A DNA stretch of 34,196 nucleotides from Candidatus Pelagibacter sp. (GTDB lineage Bacteria; Pseudomonadota; Alphaproteobacteria; Pelagibacterales; Pelagibacteraceae): NCBI GenBank assembly GCA_028224115.1, contig JAOIVP010000006.1:1-34196 (forward strand). The letters are read 5' to 3'. A program made the position numbers and the translations under genes. This document shows positions 9,400 to 18,549 of this stretch, in pieces. Position 1 is the first letter of the stretch; every line of letters begins with the position of its first letter. The notes beneath the pieces are model-generated. The model worked only from the letters and a program-made list of their open reading frames with translations. It was not told the DNA's origin and did not search any database.

Positions 9400-9858
9400 A
9401 TGAAAGTTATTTTACTAGAAAACGTAAAAAGAATTGGTTCTATCGGCGAAGTGATAGAAGTTAAAAGAGGTTATGCAAGAAATTTTCTAATTGCCAACAA
9501 AAAAGCATTATACGCTTCAAAAGAAAATATTTCAGAAGTTGAAAAGATAAAAGCAGATTTATCAAAAAAAGATAATGAAAAGAAAAAAGAGGCGACACAA
9601 ATTTCAGAGCAAATTAATAGTAAAGAGTACGAAGTTAAAAAACTAAGTACTGAAAATAACGAATTATATGGTTCAGTTAAACCAACTGAAATTGCAAAAC
9701 TAATTCAAGAAAAAAATAAAATTGATATCAAGCCATCAATGATTCAACCAATTAAAGAAATTAAATCTTTAGGAAAATTTAAAGTAAAAGTTTCTTTACA
9801 CTCTGAAGTTGATGCTGAAATTACAGTTAACGTTACTTCAGCAGATACAATTCAATAA
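9400..9858 (+). CDS. rplI: 50S ribosomal protein L9
   Basis: Large-subunit protein with two RNA-binding domains joined by a long helix. Length is 152 residues, normal. The N-terminal signature appears as MKVILLENVKRIGSIGEVIE followed by VKRGYARNFL. The connecting helix is Lys/Glu-rich (about residues 45-75), and the C-terminal domain has LYGSVKPTEIA and the end KVKVSLHSEVDAEITVNV. It is last in the ribosomal operon; I saw no convincing hairpin terminator in the 68 bases before dnaB. Confidence 0.98.
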   Translation: MKVILLENVKRIGSIGEVIEVKRGYARNFLIANKKALYASKENISEVEKIKADLSKKDNEKKKEATQISEQINSKEYEVKKLSTENNELYGSVKPTEIAKLIQEKNKIDIKPSMIQPIKEIKSLGKFKVKVSLHSEVDAEITVNVTSADTIQ

Positions 9859-9926
9859 TTATACATTCTTTTCCCCAAGCTTTAATAGTAATTTTATTTA
9901 AAAGATAATTCTGTAAACTAGACTTT

Positions 9927-11345
9927 ATGGAAAACAATTTAAGCATCGTCAAAGATCAATTTAAAGAATTACCTAATAACATTGAAGCAGAACAGGCTGT
10001 TATAGGCTCCATATTAGTTAGTAATGATATATTTGATGAAATTAGCACAATAATTTCAAGTATTAATTTTTATGACCCAATGCATCAAAAGATTTATGAG
10101 GCAATCGAAAGCTTAGTTTATAAAGGAATGTTAGCGAACCCTATTACACTTAAAAATTATTTTGAAGATGAGAAAGATGATTTAAATGTTCCAGAATATC
10201 TAGTCAAAATTACAAAATTTTCTACATCAGTTCGACAAGCAGTTGAATATTCAAAAATAATCTATGATATGTTTGTAAGACGTGAATTAATTAAAATTTC
10301 CGAACAAACAATCGATAGTGCAAAATTAAATGAGTTAGATACTAATGGTCAAACCATTATTGAAAATTCAGAAAGACTATTATTTGATTTAGCAGAAAAA
10401 GGTTCGTTCAATTCTTCACTGGTTAAATTTGATGAAGCCATGAAACAAACCATTGAGATGGCATCTGCAGCTTATAAAAATGAAGAAGGTATTGTTGGAG
10501 TACCAACAGGACTTAGAGATTTAGATGATAAACTTGGTGGCCTTCATCAGTCAGATTTAATTATTATTGCAGGACGTCCATCAATGGGTAAAACATCTCT
10601 TGCAACAAACATTGCATTCAATGCTGCGCAAAAATTACAGGAAAGTGGTAAAAAATCTTCTATAGCTTTCTTTTCATTAGAGATGTCTTCTGAACAACTA
10701 TCTACAAGAATTATCTCAGAACAGGCCCGTATAAGTTCAAATGATATTAGAAGAGGCAGAATTTCAGATGAACAATTTGATAAATTTTTAGAAACTTCAA
10801 AAAATATAGCCGAACTTCCATTGTATATTGATGAAACACCAGCGATAAGTATTGCTGCAATGAGTAATAGAGCTAGAAGAATAAAAAGATTATTTGGTCT
10901 TGATATGGTTGTGGTTGATTATATTCAATTAATGAGAGGAACTACATTTAACAAAGATGGAAGAGTTCAGGAAATATCACAAATCACACAAGGATTAAAA
11001 GCGATTGCAAAAGAATTGGCAGTTCCAGTTGTTGCTCTATCACAACTTTCGAGACAAGTTGAACAAAGAGATGACCATAAACCTCAATTGTCTGATTTAA
11101 GAGAGTCTGGTTCAATTGAACAAGATGCTGATGTTGTAATGTTTGTTTATAGAGAAGGATATTACTTATCAAGAAAAGAGCCAAGAGAAGCAACTGTTGA
11201 GCATGCTGAATGGCAAGCAAAAATGAATGAAGTTGCACACTTAGCTCAAATTATTATTGGAAAACAACGACACGGACCAATAGGTAATGTAACCCTTGAG
11301 TTTGAAGAAAGATTTACGAAATTTAAAGATACTCAAATTAATTAA
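9927..11345 (+). CDS. dnaB: Replicative DNA helicase DnaB
   Basis: Hexameric 5'-3' helicase that opens the replication fork. It is 472 residues with an N-terminal helical domain (PNNIEAEQAVIGSIL), a linker, and the RecA-like ATPase domain: VGVPTGLRDLDDKLGG, Walker A AGRPSMGKTS, FSLEMSSEQLSTR, Walker B region VVVDYIQLM, PVVALSQLSRQVEQR, and LRESGSIEQDADVVMF. No intein is present. In many alphaproteobacteria alr and radA come next; here an exporter gene follows. Confidence 0.97.
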   Translation: MENNLSIVKDQFKELPNNIEAEQAVIGSILVSNDIFDEISTIISSINFYDPMHQKIYEAIESLVYKGMLANPITLKNYFEDEKDDLNVPEYLVKITKFSTSVRQAVEYSKIIYDMFVRRELIKISEQTIDSAKLNELDTNGQTIIENSERLLFDLAEKGSFNSSLVKFDEAMKQTIEMASAAYKNEEGIVGVPTGLRDLDDKLGGLHQSDLIIIAGRPSMGKTSLATNIAFNAAQKLQESGKKSSIAFFSLEMSSEQLSTRIISEQARISSNDIRRGRISDEQFDKFLETSKNIAELPLYIDETPAISIAAMSNRARRIKRLFGLDMVVVDYIQLMRGTTFNKDGRVQEISQITQGLKAIAKELAVPVVALSQLSRQVEQRDDHKPQLSDLRESGSIEQDADVVMFVYREGYYLSRKEPREATVEHAEWQAKMNEVAHLAQIIIGKQRHGPIGNVTLEFEERFTKFKDTQIN

Positions 11346-11365
11346 ATTCAAATATAAAAGAGCTA

Positions 11366-13762
11366 ATGTTTGCTCAGTTGTATCAAAATGGAATTCTAAA
11401 AAACCCAAAAACAGTTTTTATATTATTAATTATTACAATATTAAGCTTTGGTTATTATTCCAAAGATTTTAGATTAGATGCGTCATCTGAAACCTTATTA
11501 ATAGAAGGAGATCCTGATTTAGCATACTTAAAAGAAGTTACGGATAGATATGGTTCAAAAGACTTTTTAATTCTCACTTATACTCCAAATGAGGGAATGA
11601 TATCTGATAACTCAATAAATAATCTACTAAGCTTAAAATACAAAATTCAAAGTTTAAATTGGGTGCATAGTGTCATCACACTTTTAGACGTGCCTCTTTT
11701 AAGTAATTCAGAATCACCATTACAAGAAAGACTGGAAAATTTTAAAACCCTTAAAGATGAAGGAGTTGATAAAGATCGTGGTTTTAAAGAAATTTTAAAC
11801 AGTCCTGTTTTTAGAAATTTTGTTATTAGTGAAGATGGAAATACAAGTGGAATTATCGTTAACATCAAGGAAAATAAAAAATTAGACAACATTGAAAATT
11901 TATCAAAAGTTGAAATAGAAGCTTACAAAGATAAATTAAAAAAACAAAATCATGAAAATATATTAGAAATAAGACAAGTTATTCAAAGTTATCAAGATGT
12001 AGGCAACATCTATCTTGGAGGAATTCCAATGATAGCTGACGACATGATGACTTTCATTAAAAGTGATATTGTAGTTTTTGGTTTAGGAGTTCTTTTATTT
12101 ATAATTGCAACCTTATGGTTTGTTTTTAGAAAATTAATTTGGATTATTGTTCCAATTAGTAGTTGCTTGTTTTCAGTTATAATTATGATGGGGTTACTTG
12201 GAATTCTTGGCTGGAAAGTAACAGTAATTTCATCAAACTTTATCGCCTTAATGTTAATCCTAACGATGGCAATGAACATTCATATGAGCACTCGTTTTCT
12301 TCAACTTAGAAAAGATTTTCCAGATAAAAATAACTTTGAAATCATTACGTTAACTAGTAATAAAATGTTTTGGCCTATTATTTATACAGTGCTTACAACT
12401 GTGTTTGCTTTTTTGTCTTTAATTTTTAGTGGAATTAAACCGATAATAGATTTTGGGTGGATGATGACTTTTGGCTTAATTACATCATTCATAATAACTT
12501 TTACTTTGCTCCCCACCCTTTTAAATTTTGCACCAACAAAAAATATTTCTATCAAGAAAGAACAAGAGTCTAAAATTACGATTTTTTTAGGATCAGTTTC
12601 GCTTAATAATAAAAATACAATTTTTGGAATAACAGGAATAGTCATCATTTTAAGTATTTTTGGTATCAGTAAACTTGAAGTGGAGAATAGTTTTATCAAC
12701 TACTTCAATAAAAATACGGAAATATATAGAGGTATGAAACTTATAGATGAAGAGTTAGGAGGCACAACTCCCCTTGAAATAATTTTAAAATTTCCAGCAA
12801 AAGAAGAGGGAAAGAAAAAAACATCAACTGAGGATGATGAATTTGAAGATTGGGGTGATGAAGAAGATGTAAATGATGAAAAATATTGGTTTACTAAGGA
12901 TAAAATTGACAGAATTGCTTCAGTCCATAATTATTTAGACAGTCTTCCTCAAGTTGGTAAAGTTTTATCCTTCTCATCAATCATTGATGTTGCAACACAA
13001 CTAAACAACAACAAACCTCTTGGAACTTTAGAAATGGGAGTTTTATATTCTAAAATTCCAGAAAGTATTAAAACAGAAATTATTGATCCCTATTTATCCA
13101 TTAAAGACAATGAAGCTAGAATAAGTTTAAGAATTATAGACTCACAAGAAAATTTAAGAAGAAACGATCTAATTAACAAAATAAATTTTGATCTCAAAAA
13201 TGAGATTGGCTTAGATGAAAGTGAATTTAAACTAGCAGGAGTTTTAATATTATTTAATAATTTACTTCAAAGTTTATTTAAATCACAAATCTTAACCTTG
13301 GGTTTAGTAATGGTTGGAATTTTTTTAATGTTTATAATTTTATTTAGAAATATAAGATTATCCTTAATCGGGGTTGTTCCAAACTTTATTGCAGCTTTTT
13401 TTATTTTAGGAATTATTGGTCTCCTTGGAATTCCACTTGATATGATGACAATTACTATCGCAGCAATTACTATTGGAATAGCAGTAGATAATAGCATTCA
13501 CTATATTTATAGATTTAAAGAAGAGTTTAGTAAAATTAAAGATTACAATAAAACTTTAAAAAAATGTCATTCAACAGTTGGGGTTGCAATACTTAATACA
13601 TCCATAACTATTGTCTTTGGATTTTCAATTTTAGTTTTATCTAAATTTATTCCTACAATTTATTTTGGAATGTTCACTGGTCTTGCAATGTTACTTGCAA
13701 TGATATCAGTTTTAACACTATTACCTGCTTTAATTTTAACAATAAAACCTTTCGGAAAATAA
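11366..13762 (+). CDS. RND/MMPL superfamily membrane exporter
   Basis: Predicted inner-membrane exporter of 798 residues in the COG1033/MMPL-like branch of the RND superfamily, probably moving lipidic or hydrophobic compounds with the proton gradient. Two matching halves are visible. Each has one helix (residues about 15-30 and 415-435), a large periplasmic loop, then five helices (about 235-400 and 635-795). Both halves carry the Gly/Met-rich core helices (LMLILTMAMNIHMSTRFLQ; ITIAAITIGIAVDNSIHYI). The second loop carries a very acidic stretch at about residues 477-507 (EDDEFEDWGDEEDVNDE). The substrate cannot be told from sequence. It follows dnaB by 20 bases and precedes cvpA by 4. Confidence 0.85.
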   Translation: MFAQLYQNGILKNPKTVFILLIITILSFGYYSKDFRLDASSETLLIEGDPDLAYLKEVTDRYGSKDFLILTYTPNEGMISDNSINNLLSLKYKIQSLNWVHSVITLLDVPLLSNSESPLQERLENFKTLKDEGVDKDRGFKEILNSPVFRNFVISEDGNTSGIIVNIKENKKLDNIENLSKVEIEAYKDKLKKQNHENILEIRQVIQSYQDVGNIYLGGIPMIADDMMTFIKSDIVVFGLGVLLFIIATLWFVFRKLIWIIVPISSCLFSVIIMMGLLGILGWKVTVISSNFIALMLILTMAMNIHMSTRFLQLRKDFPDKNNFEIITLTSNKMFWPIIYTVLTTVFAFLSLIFSGIKPIIDFGWMMTFGLITSFIITFTLLPTLLNFAPTKNISIKKEQESKITIFLGSVSLNNKNTIFGITGIVIILSIFGISKLEVENSFINYFNKNTEIYRGMKLIDEELGGTTPLEIILKFPAKEEGKKKTSTEDDEFEDWGDEEDVNDEKYWFTKDKIDRIASVHNYLDSLPQVGKVLSFSSIIDVATQLNNNKPLGTLEMGVLYSKIPESIKTEIIDPYLSIKDNEARISLRIIDSQENLRRNDLINKINFDLKNEIGLDESEFKLAGVLILFNNLLQSLFKSQILTLGLVMVGIFLMFIILFRNIRLSLIGVVPNFIAAFFILGIIGLLGIPLDMMTITIAAITIGIAVDNSIHYIYRFKEEFSKIKDYNKTLKKCHSTVGVAILNTSITIVFGFSILVLSKFIPTIYFGMFTGLAMLLAMISVLTLLPALILTIKPFGK

Positions 13763-13766
13763 TTTT

Positions 13767-14312
13767 ATGATTGATACTTTAAAAGATTTTTATGACGCTG
13801 TATCTATCATTGACCTTATATACTTAGTAATAACCATCTTCTCTCTTATCACCTGTTATAAAAAAGGATTTGTTTTAAGTATTTTATCAATGGCTAAGTG
13901 GTTGCTTGCTTATGTTATCACTTTAATTTTATTTCCAAGGGTAAAACCTTATTTCAAAAATATCATTGATAATGAGTATGTTTTGGATGTGGGTCTTGGA
14001 ATTATTATATTTGTAGTGGTAATTTTCTTAGTATTACTCGTCAATAAAGGAATAAGTAAAGCTGTAAATTATACTGGTATTGGTGGACTAGATACAACAT
14101 TTGGATTCTTTTTTGGTTTTATCAGAGCTTATATAATTTCAGTTTGTATTTTTTCAGGTTTTCACATTGTCTACAATCACGATAAATGGCCGATAAATAA
14201 AGATCAATCATACATCTTTCCTTACCTTAAAAAAGGTAGTAATTATCTCATAAAAGAATTTCCTAATGAAAAAACATATCAAGATTCTAAAGAAAAAATT
14301 GAAGAACTTTGA
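13767..14312 (+). CDS. cvpA: CvpA family membrane protein
   Basis: Small inner-membrane protein of 181 residues, first named for colicin V production; it is usually found next to purF, and its role is still poorly defined. Four hydrophobic segments are visible (about 16-32, 42-60, 72-95, 108-130), with the family features YKKGFVLSILSMAKWLLAY and GIGGLDTTFGFFFGFIRAYII. The C-terminal tail is polar. The last 47 bases overlap the purF start in another frame. Confidence 0.88.
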   Translation: MIDTLKDFYDAVSIIDLIYLVITIFSLITCYKKGFVLSILSMAKWLLAYVITLILFPRVKPYFKNIIDNEYVLDVGLGIIIFVVVIFLVLLVNKGISKAVNYTGIGGLDTTFGFFFGFIRAYIISVCIFSGFHIVYNHDKWPINKDQSYIFPYLKKGSNYLIKEFPNEKTYQDSKEKIEEL

Positions 14313-15747
14313 TCCTAAATTAAAAGAAGAGTGTGGTGTATTTGGAGTAAGCAATGCAAAGGATGCTTCAGCATTAACGGCTCTTGGTCTTCATGCACTT
14401 CAACACCGTGGTCAAGAAGGTTGTGGAATAGTAACTTTTGATGGAAAAAAATATTATTCAGAAAAAAGATTTGGATTGGTTGGTGATAATTTTAATAAAG
14501 AAAAAGTACTTAAAAACCTTATAGGAAATCATGCTATTGGTCATAACAGGTACAGCACAACAGGCGAAAATACTTTAAGAAATATTCAACCTTTTTTTGC
14601 TGATACAAATGCAGGTGGGATTGGAGTAGCCCATAATGGAAATTTAACAAACTCTATTGCTCTTAGAAAAAAATTAGTTGAGGATGGAGCTATTTTTTAT
14701 TCAACTTCTGACACAGAGACCATTGTTCATTTAATTGCAAAATCAAAAAGAGCAAAAACAATTGACAAAGTGGTTGATGCTATATTTCAAATTCAGGGTG
14801 GTTACGCTTTAGTTATGTTAGCACAAAATTCATTGATTGGAGTTAGAGACCCTTACGGTATTAGACCACTTGTAATTGGTAAATTAGGTAACAGTTATGT
14901 TCTTGCGTCTGAGACTTGTGCGCTTGATATTATTGGTGCTAAATTTGTAAGAGATGTTGAAAATGGAGAAATTGTTTTAATTGAAAATGATAAACTAGAA
15001 AGTATCAAGCCCTTTCCTCCTAAAAAAGTAAGACCATGTGTTTTTGAATATATTTATTTTGCAAGACCTGACAGTATTCTTGACAACAAAACCGCTTATG
15101 AGCATAGAAAAAATATTGGAGCTGAACTTGCAAAAGAAAATGATATAGATGCAGATATAGTTGTTCCTGTTCCAGATAGCGGTAATGCTGCAGCTCTTGG
15201 CTTTGCTCAATATTTAAAAATGAATTATGAACATGGTTTAATAAGAAATCATTATGTAGGAAGAACATTTATTGAACCTAGTCAAAAAATTAGAAGCTTA
15301 GGTGTTAAATTAAAATTAAATGCTAATCAAACCACTATAAAAGATAAAAAAATTATTTTAATAGATGACTCGCTTGTAAGAGGTACTACTTCGCACAAAA
15401 TTGTTAAGATGCTATATGATGCTGGAGCTAAAGAAGTGCATGTTAAAATTGCTTGTCCTGAAATCAGATATCCAGATTTTTATGGAGTTGATACTCCAAC
15501 AAAAAAAGAATTGTTAGCCGCTAATAAAACTAATGATGAAATTTGTGAATATATTGGAGCAAAATCTTTAAAATTTTTATCGCTTAATGGATTATATAAA
15601 GCTATTGGTTTTGACAACAGAAATGAGACTTATCCTCAACTAACTGATCATTATTTCACTGGGGACTACCCTGTAAAACCTATTGATGAACTTGGGGATA
15701 ATAAAATCACTCAATTATCTTTACTAAGTACAGCCTCTAATAATTAA
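14266..15747 (+). CDS. purF: Amidophosphoribosyltransferase PurF
   Basis: First committed enzyme of purine synthesis; it makes phosphoribosylamine from PRPP and glutamine. It has an N-terminal glutamine amidotransferase domain and a C-terminal phosphoribosyltransferase domain with the PRPP motif IILIDDSLVRGTTS. The expected nucleophile is Cys23 in EECGVFGVS, as in the B. subtilis-type enzymes with a cleaved propeptide; LHALQHRGQEG, GHNRYSTTG and DTET follow. From ATG 14266 the propeptide would be 22 residues, longer than the ~11 of B. subtilis; an in-frame TTG at 14299 (codon 12) would give 11. Either start overlaps cvpA. Confidence 0.95.
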   Translation: MKKHIKILKKKLKNFDPKLKEECGVFGVSNAKDASALTALGLHALQHRGQEGCGIVTFDGKKYYSEKRFGLVGDNFNKEKVLKNLIGNHAIGHNRYSTTGENTLRNIQPFFADTNAGGIGVAHNGNLTNSIALRKKLVEDGAIFYSTSDTETIVHLIAKSKRAKTIDKVVDAIFQIQGGYALVMLAQNSLIGVRDPYGIRPLVIGKLGNSYVLASETCALDIIGAKFVRDVENGEIVLIENDKLESIKPFPPKKVRPCVFEYIYFARPDSILDNKTAYEHRKNIGAELAKENDIDADIVVPVPDSGNAAALGFAQYLKMNYEHGLIRNHYVGRTFIEPSQKIRSLGVKLKLNANQTTIKDKKIILIDDSLVRGTTSHKIVKMLYDAGAKEVHVKIACPEIRYPDFYGVDTPTKKELLAANKTNDEICEYIGAKSLKFLSLNGLYKAIGFDNRNETYPQLTDHYFTGDYPVKPIDELGDNKITQLSLLSTASNN

Positions 15748-15749
15748 AA

Positions 15750-16307
15750 ATGAAAAAAGTAAATTTCACAGAGATGAAAAATGGTACTAAAGAAGATTAT
15801 CAACTGTTAGAAAAATATGAAAAAGATTTTGAAAGACAAACTGCTGATAGAATTTTAAAATATTTAGCATCACAAACATCAACTCTTGAAGGATACCAAA
15901 TAACAAGATTAGAACATTCGTTGCAAGCTGCAACTAGAGCTTATAAAAATGGTGAGAGTGAGGAGATGGTTGTTGCTACATTGATACACGATATTGGTGA
16001 TGATTTAGCTCCAATGAACCACTCTCAATATGCTGCTTCAATATTAAGACCATACGTATCAGAAAAAACATACTGGATAATTCAACACCATGGATTATTT
16101 CAAACTTATTACAGCGCTCATCATTTAGGTGGAGATAGAAATGCTAGGGATAAATTTAAGGATCATGAGCATTATCAGGCAACTATTAATTTCTGCGAAA
16201 ATTATGACCAATCCTCTTTTGATCCAAATTATAAAAGTATGAGTTTAGATGAATTTTCACCTATGGTTAAAAGAATATTTTCTAAAACACCTTATTATTA
16301 TCTTTAA
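15750..16307 (+). CDS. HD-domain metalloprotein, PhnZ/MIOX-like
   Basis: Protein of 185 residues with one HD domain. Candidate metal ligands are His56 (RLEHSLQAA), His80-Asp81 (LIHDIGDD), His91 and His113/His114 (IIQHHGLFQ). Tyr49, in GYQITRLEH, sits where the mixed-valent di-iron oxygenases related to PhnZ have their Tyr. The pattern EH-LQAA, HDIG and later QHHGLFQ resembles the PhnZ/myo-inositol-oxygenase side of the HD superfamily more than nucleotide phosphohydrolases. Substrate is unknown; options are an organophosphonate or another small polar compound, or a plain phosphohydrolase. It lies two bases after purF and 30 before gshA, so it may share their transcript. Confidence 0.7.
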   Translation: MKKVNFTEMKNGTKEDYQLLEKYEKDFERQTADRILKYLASQTSTLEGYQITRLEHSLQAATRAYKNGESEEMVVATLIHDIGDDLAPMNHSQYAASILRPYVSEKTYWIIQHHGLFQTYYSAHHLGGDRNARDKFKDHEHYQATINFCENYDQSSFDPNYKSMSLDEFSPMVKRIFSKTPYYYL

Positions 16308-16337
16308 ATTATATAATAAGATACTATCTAACTATCC

Positions 16338-17633
16338 ATGATTAAGTCTAAAGAACAAATAATTGAATATTTTAAATCTGGCATCAAACAGACAAACGAT
16401 TTTAGAATAGGAATTGAACATGAAAAATTTCTTTTTAATAATCATAGTAATAAAAGAATTAGTTATTCAAAAATAAAAGAAATGTTTGCAGCTTTATTAG
16501 AGTTTGGCTGGAATCCTATTTTAGAAAAAGATAATATTATTGGATTAAATAAAGGTGGTAAAAATATTACTCTTGAGCCTGGAAACCAAATAGAACTATC
16601 AGGAGAAAAACTTAACCATATACATGAGGCATGTGCCGAGTCTCAAGATTATTTATTTGAGTTAAGACAAGTTACTAAAAAATTAGATATTAATATTATT
16701 AGCGCTGGTTTTGATCCAATCTCAAAGTTAGAAGAAATTCCAAATAATCCTAAACAGCGATATGAGCTAATGACTAAAGATATGCCATTAGGTGGTGAGC
16801 TTAGTTTGGATATGATGTATAGAACCTGCGGAACTCAACTAAACATTGATTACAATTCAGAAAATGATTTTATTAAAAAATTTAAAGTAGTTAACTCTAT
16901 TGTTCCAATTTCTATCGCCTTATTTGCAAACTCATCAATAGTTGAGAAAAAAGATAGTGGTTATTTATCTTATCGATCAAAAGTTTGGCAAAGCACTTCC
17001 AGAGGAGGATTGCCAAAACTATTTTTAGAAAATTTAAATTTTGAAAAATATGCTGAATTCATAATGAACTTTCCAATTTTATTTATTCAACACAAAGACA
17101 CTTACATTTCAGGAAGAAAATATACCTTTAAAGATTTTATGGATGGTAAAATTGATGAAATAGAAAACCGGTTACCTTCAGAAAATGATTTAACCACTCA
17201 CTTAAGTACAATTTTTACCGAAAACAGACTTAAAAAATATATTGAACTTAGATCTATGGATACTTGTGGTTGGGATTGCCTATGCGCAGGCCCAGCATTT
17301 AATGTTGGAATGCTCTATGGAAACTTAGATGAAGTTCATGAAGTAATTTCAAGTTGGGATAAAGATAAAATTATTAACGCCTATCTTGAAGCTCCTCAAA
17401 AAGGTTTCAATACTCAATTAATGGGCAAAGATCTTCTTTACTGGGCGAAGGCTTTGTTGGATTTATCTAGAAAAGGTTTAGAGAAAAGAGATATTTTAAA
17501 TAAAAGCGGTAAAAATGAAACTTTATTTCTAAATCATTTACAAAAAGTAATTGATAACAAAGTAACGAACGCAGATCATATGATTAGTAAATTTTCTAAA
17601 AATGAAGATTTAAGTGAATTATATGACAAATAG
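16338..17633 (+). CDS. gshA: Glutamate-cysteine ligase
   Basis: ATP-dependent first step of glutathione synthesis, joining glutamate to cysteine. Length is 431 residues, in the range of the plant/alphaproteobacterial (GCS2-type) enzymes, which are unrelated in close sequence to E. coli GshA. Visible landmarks are FRIGIEHEKFLF at the N-terminus, NITLEPGNQIELSGEK, the MYRTCGTQLNIDYNSE region, and YIELRSMDTCGW. The end overlaps gshB by 11 bases from its ATG, giving a gshA-gshB pair. Confidence 0.92.
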   Translation: MIKSKEQIIEYFKSGIKQTNDFRIGIEHEKFLFNNHSNKRISYSKIKEMFAALLEFGWNPILEKDNIIGLNKGGKNITLEPGNQIELSGEKLNHIHEACAESQDYLFELRQVTKKLDINIISAGFDPISKLEEIPNNPKQRYELMTKDMPLGGELSLDMMYRTCGTQLNIDYNSENDFIKKFKVVNSIVPISIALFANSSIVEKKDSGYLSYRSKVWQSTSRGGLPKLFLENLNFEKYAEFIMNFPILFIQHKDTYISGRKYTFKDFMDGKIDEIENRLPSENDLTTHLSTIFTENRLKKYIELRSMDTCGWDCLCAGPAFNVGMLYGNLDEVHEVISSWDKDKIINAYLEAPQKGFNTQLMGKDLLYWAKALLDLSRKGLEKRDILNKSGKNETLFLNHLQKVIDNKVTNADHMISKFSKNEDLSELYDK

Positions 17634-18549
17634 AATCGTTGCTGTTCAAGGAAATCACCCTTCTAAACTAAACCCTATTACTGATACGAGTGTTTTTCTT
17701 GCAAACGAAATTCAAAGTAAAAACTACAAAATCTTTTATTACGATCCTAAAGATTTATCAGTAATTAATTCAAAAGTTATAGCTTCAGGATTTTTTATTA
17801 AATTTGACTATTCAAAAAAGAAATTTTTTAAAATATTAAAAAAACAAAAATTAGATCTTACAAAATGTAAGTTTATTCTAATTCGTCAAGATCCTCCATT
17901 TAACCTAGAATATATTTCAGCAACTTATATTCTAGATACTATTAAAGATAAGGTTAAAATTTTAAACAACCCTACTGCAGTAAGAAATGTATCTGAAAAA
18001 CTTTATTCAGTTAAATATCTAAAATATATGCCAAGCACTATTTTTACTCAAAATATCAATGAGATTAAAAATTTTTTTAAAATACATAAAAAAGTAATTT
18101 TAAAACCTATCCATAGTTATAGTGGAAATGACATACATCTTTTAAGTAAATTTAATTCAAAATTAATTAATCAATTTATTAAAAAACATGATCATATTAT
18201 GTGTCAAAAATTTTTACCTGAGATTGCTAAAGGAGACAAAAGAGTATTTTTAATAAATGGTAAAATTTGTGGCGCTATATCTCGAGTTCCAAAACAAGGT
18301 TCTTTTTTAAGCAACATGAGTAAAGGAGCAAAACCAATTAATATCAAACTAACTCATACAGAAAATAAAATTTCAAAATTAATTGCTAAAGATCTTAAAA
18401 AAGAAAATATCTTTTTTGCAGGAATTGATTTTATTGATCAGAAATTAAATGGGGACATTAATGTAACCTCTCCTACAGGATTAAAAACATTGTATGATTT
18501 ATCAGGAATTAATCTTGCAAAAATATTTTGGAAAGAATTAAAAGCATGA
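17623..18549 (+). CDS. gshB: Glutathione synthetase
   Basis: ATP-grasp ligase that adds glycine to gamma-glutamylcysteine. Family landmarks: IRQDPPFNLEYISATYIL, NNPTAVRNVSEKLYSVKY, ILKPIHSYSGNDI, QKFLPEIAKGDKRVFLINGK, FFAGIDFI, and the end motif INVTSPTGLK. I chose ATG 17623 (308 residues); an upstream GTG at 17614 adds three residues that the family does not need. The 3' end shares ATGA with the following transporter. Confidence 0.93.
   Translation: MTNRIVAVQGNHPSKLNPITDTSVFLANEIQSKNYKIFYYDPKDLSVINSKVIASGFFIKFDYSKKKFFKILKKQKLDLTKCKFILIRQDPPFNLEYISATYILDTIKDKVKILNNPTAVRNVSEKLYSVKYLKYMPSTIFTQNINEIKNFFKIHKKVILKPIHSYSGNDIHLLSKFNSKLINQFIKKHDHIMCQKFLPEIAKGDKRVFLINGKICGAISRVPKQGSFLSNMSKGAKPINIKLTHTENKISKLIAKDLKKENIFFAGIDFIDQKLNGDINVTSPTGLKTLYDLSGINLAKIFWKELKA

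Noticed and set aside
10984..11238. Antisense ORF within dnaB
   Set aside because: Shadow frame of a strongly conserved gene with low-complexity Leu/Gln translation; no start signal.
15020..15268. Antisense ORFs within purF
   Set aside because: Shadows of conserved coding sequence; no family features.
18528..18545. TTG start for the EamA gene after gshB
   Set aside because: ATG 18546 gives a clean ATGA overlap with the gshB stop; the earlier start adds six residues inside gshB.
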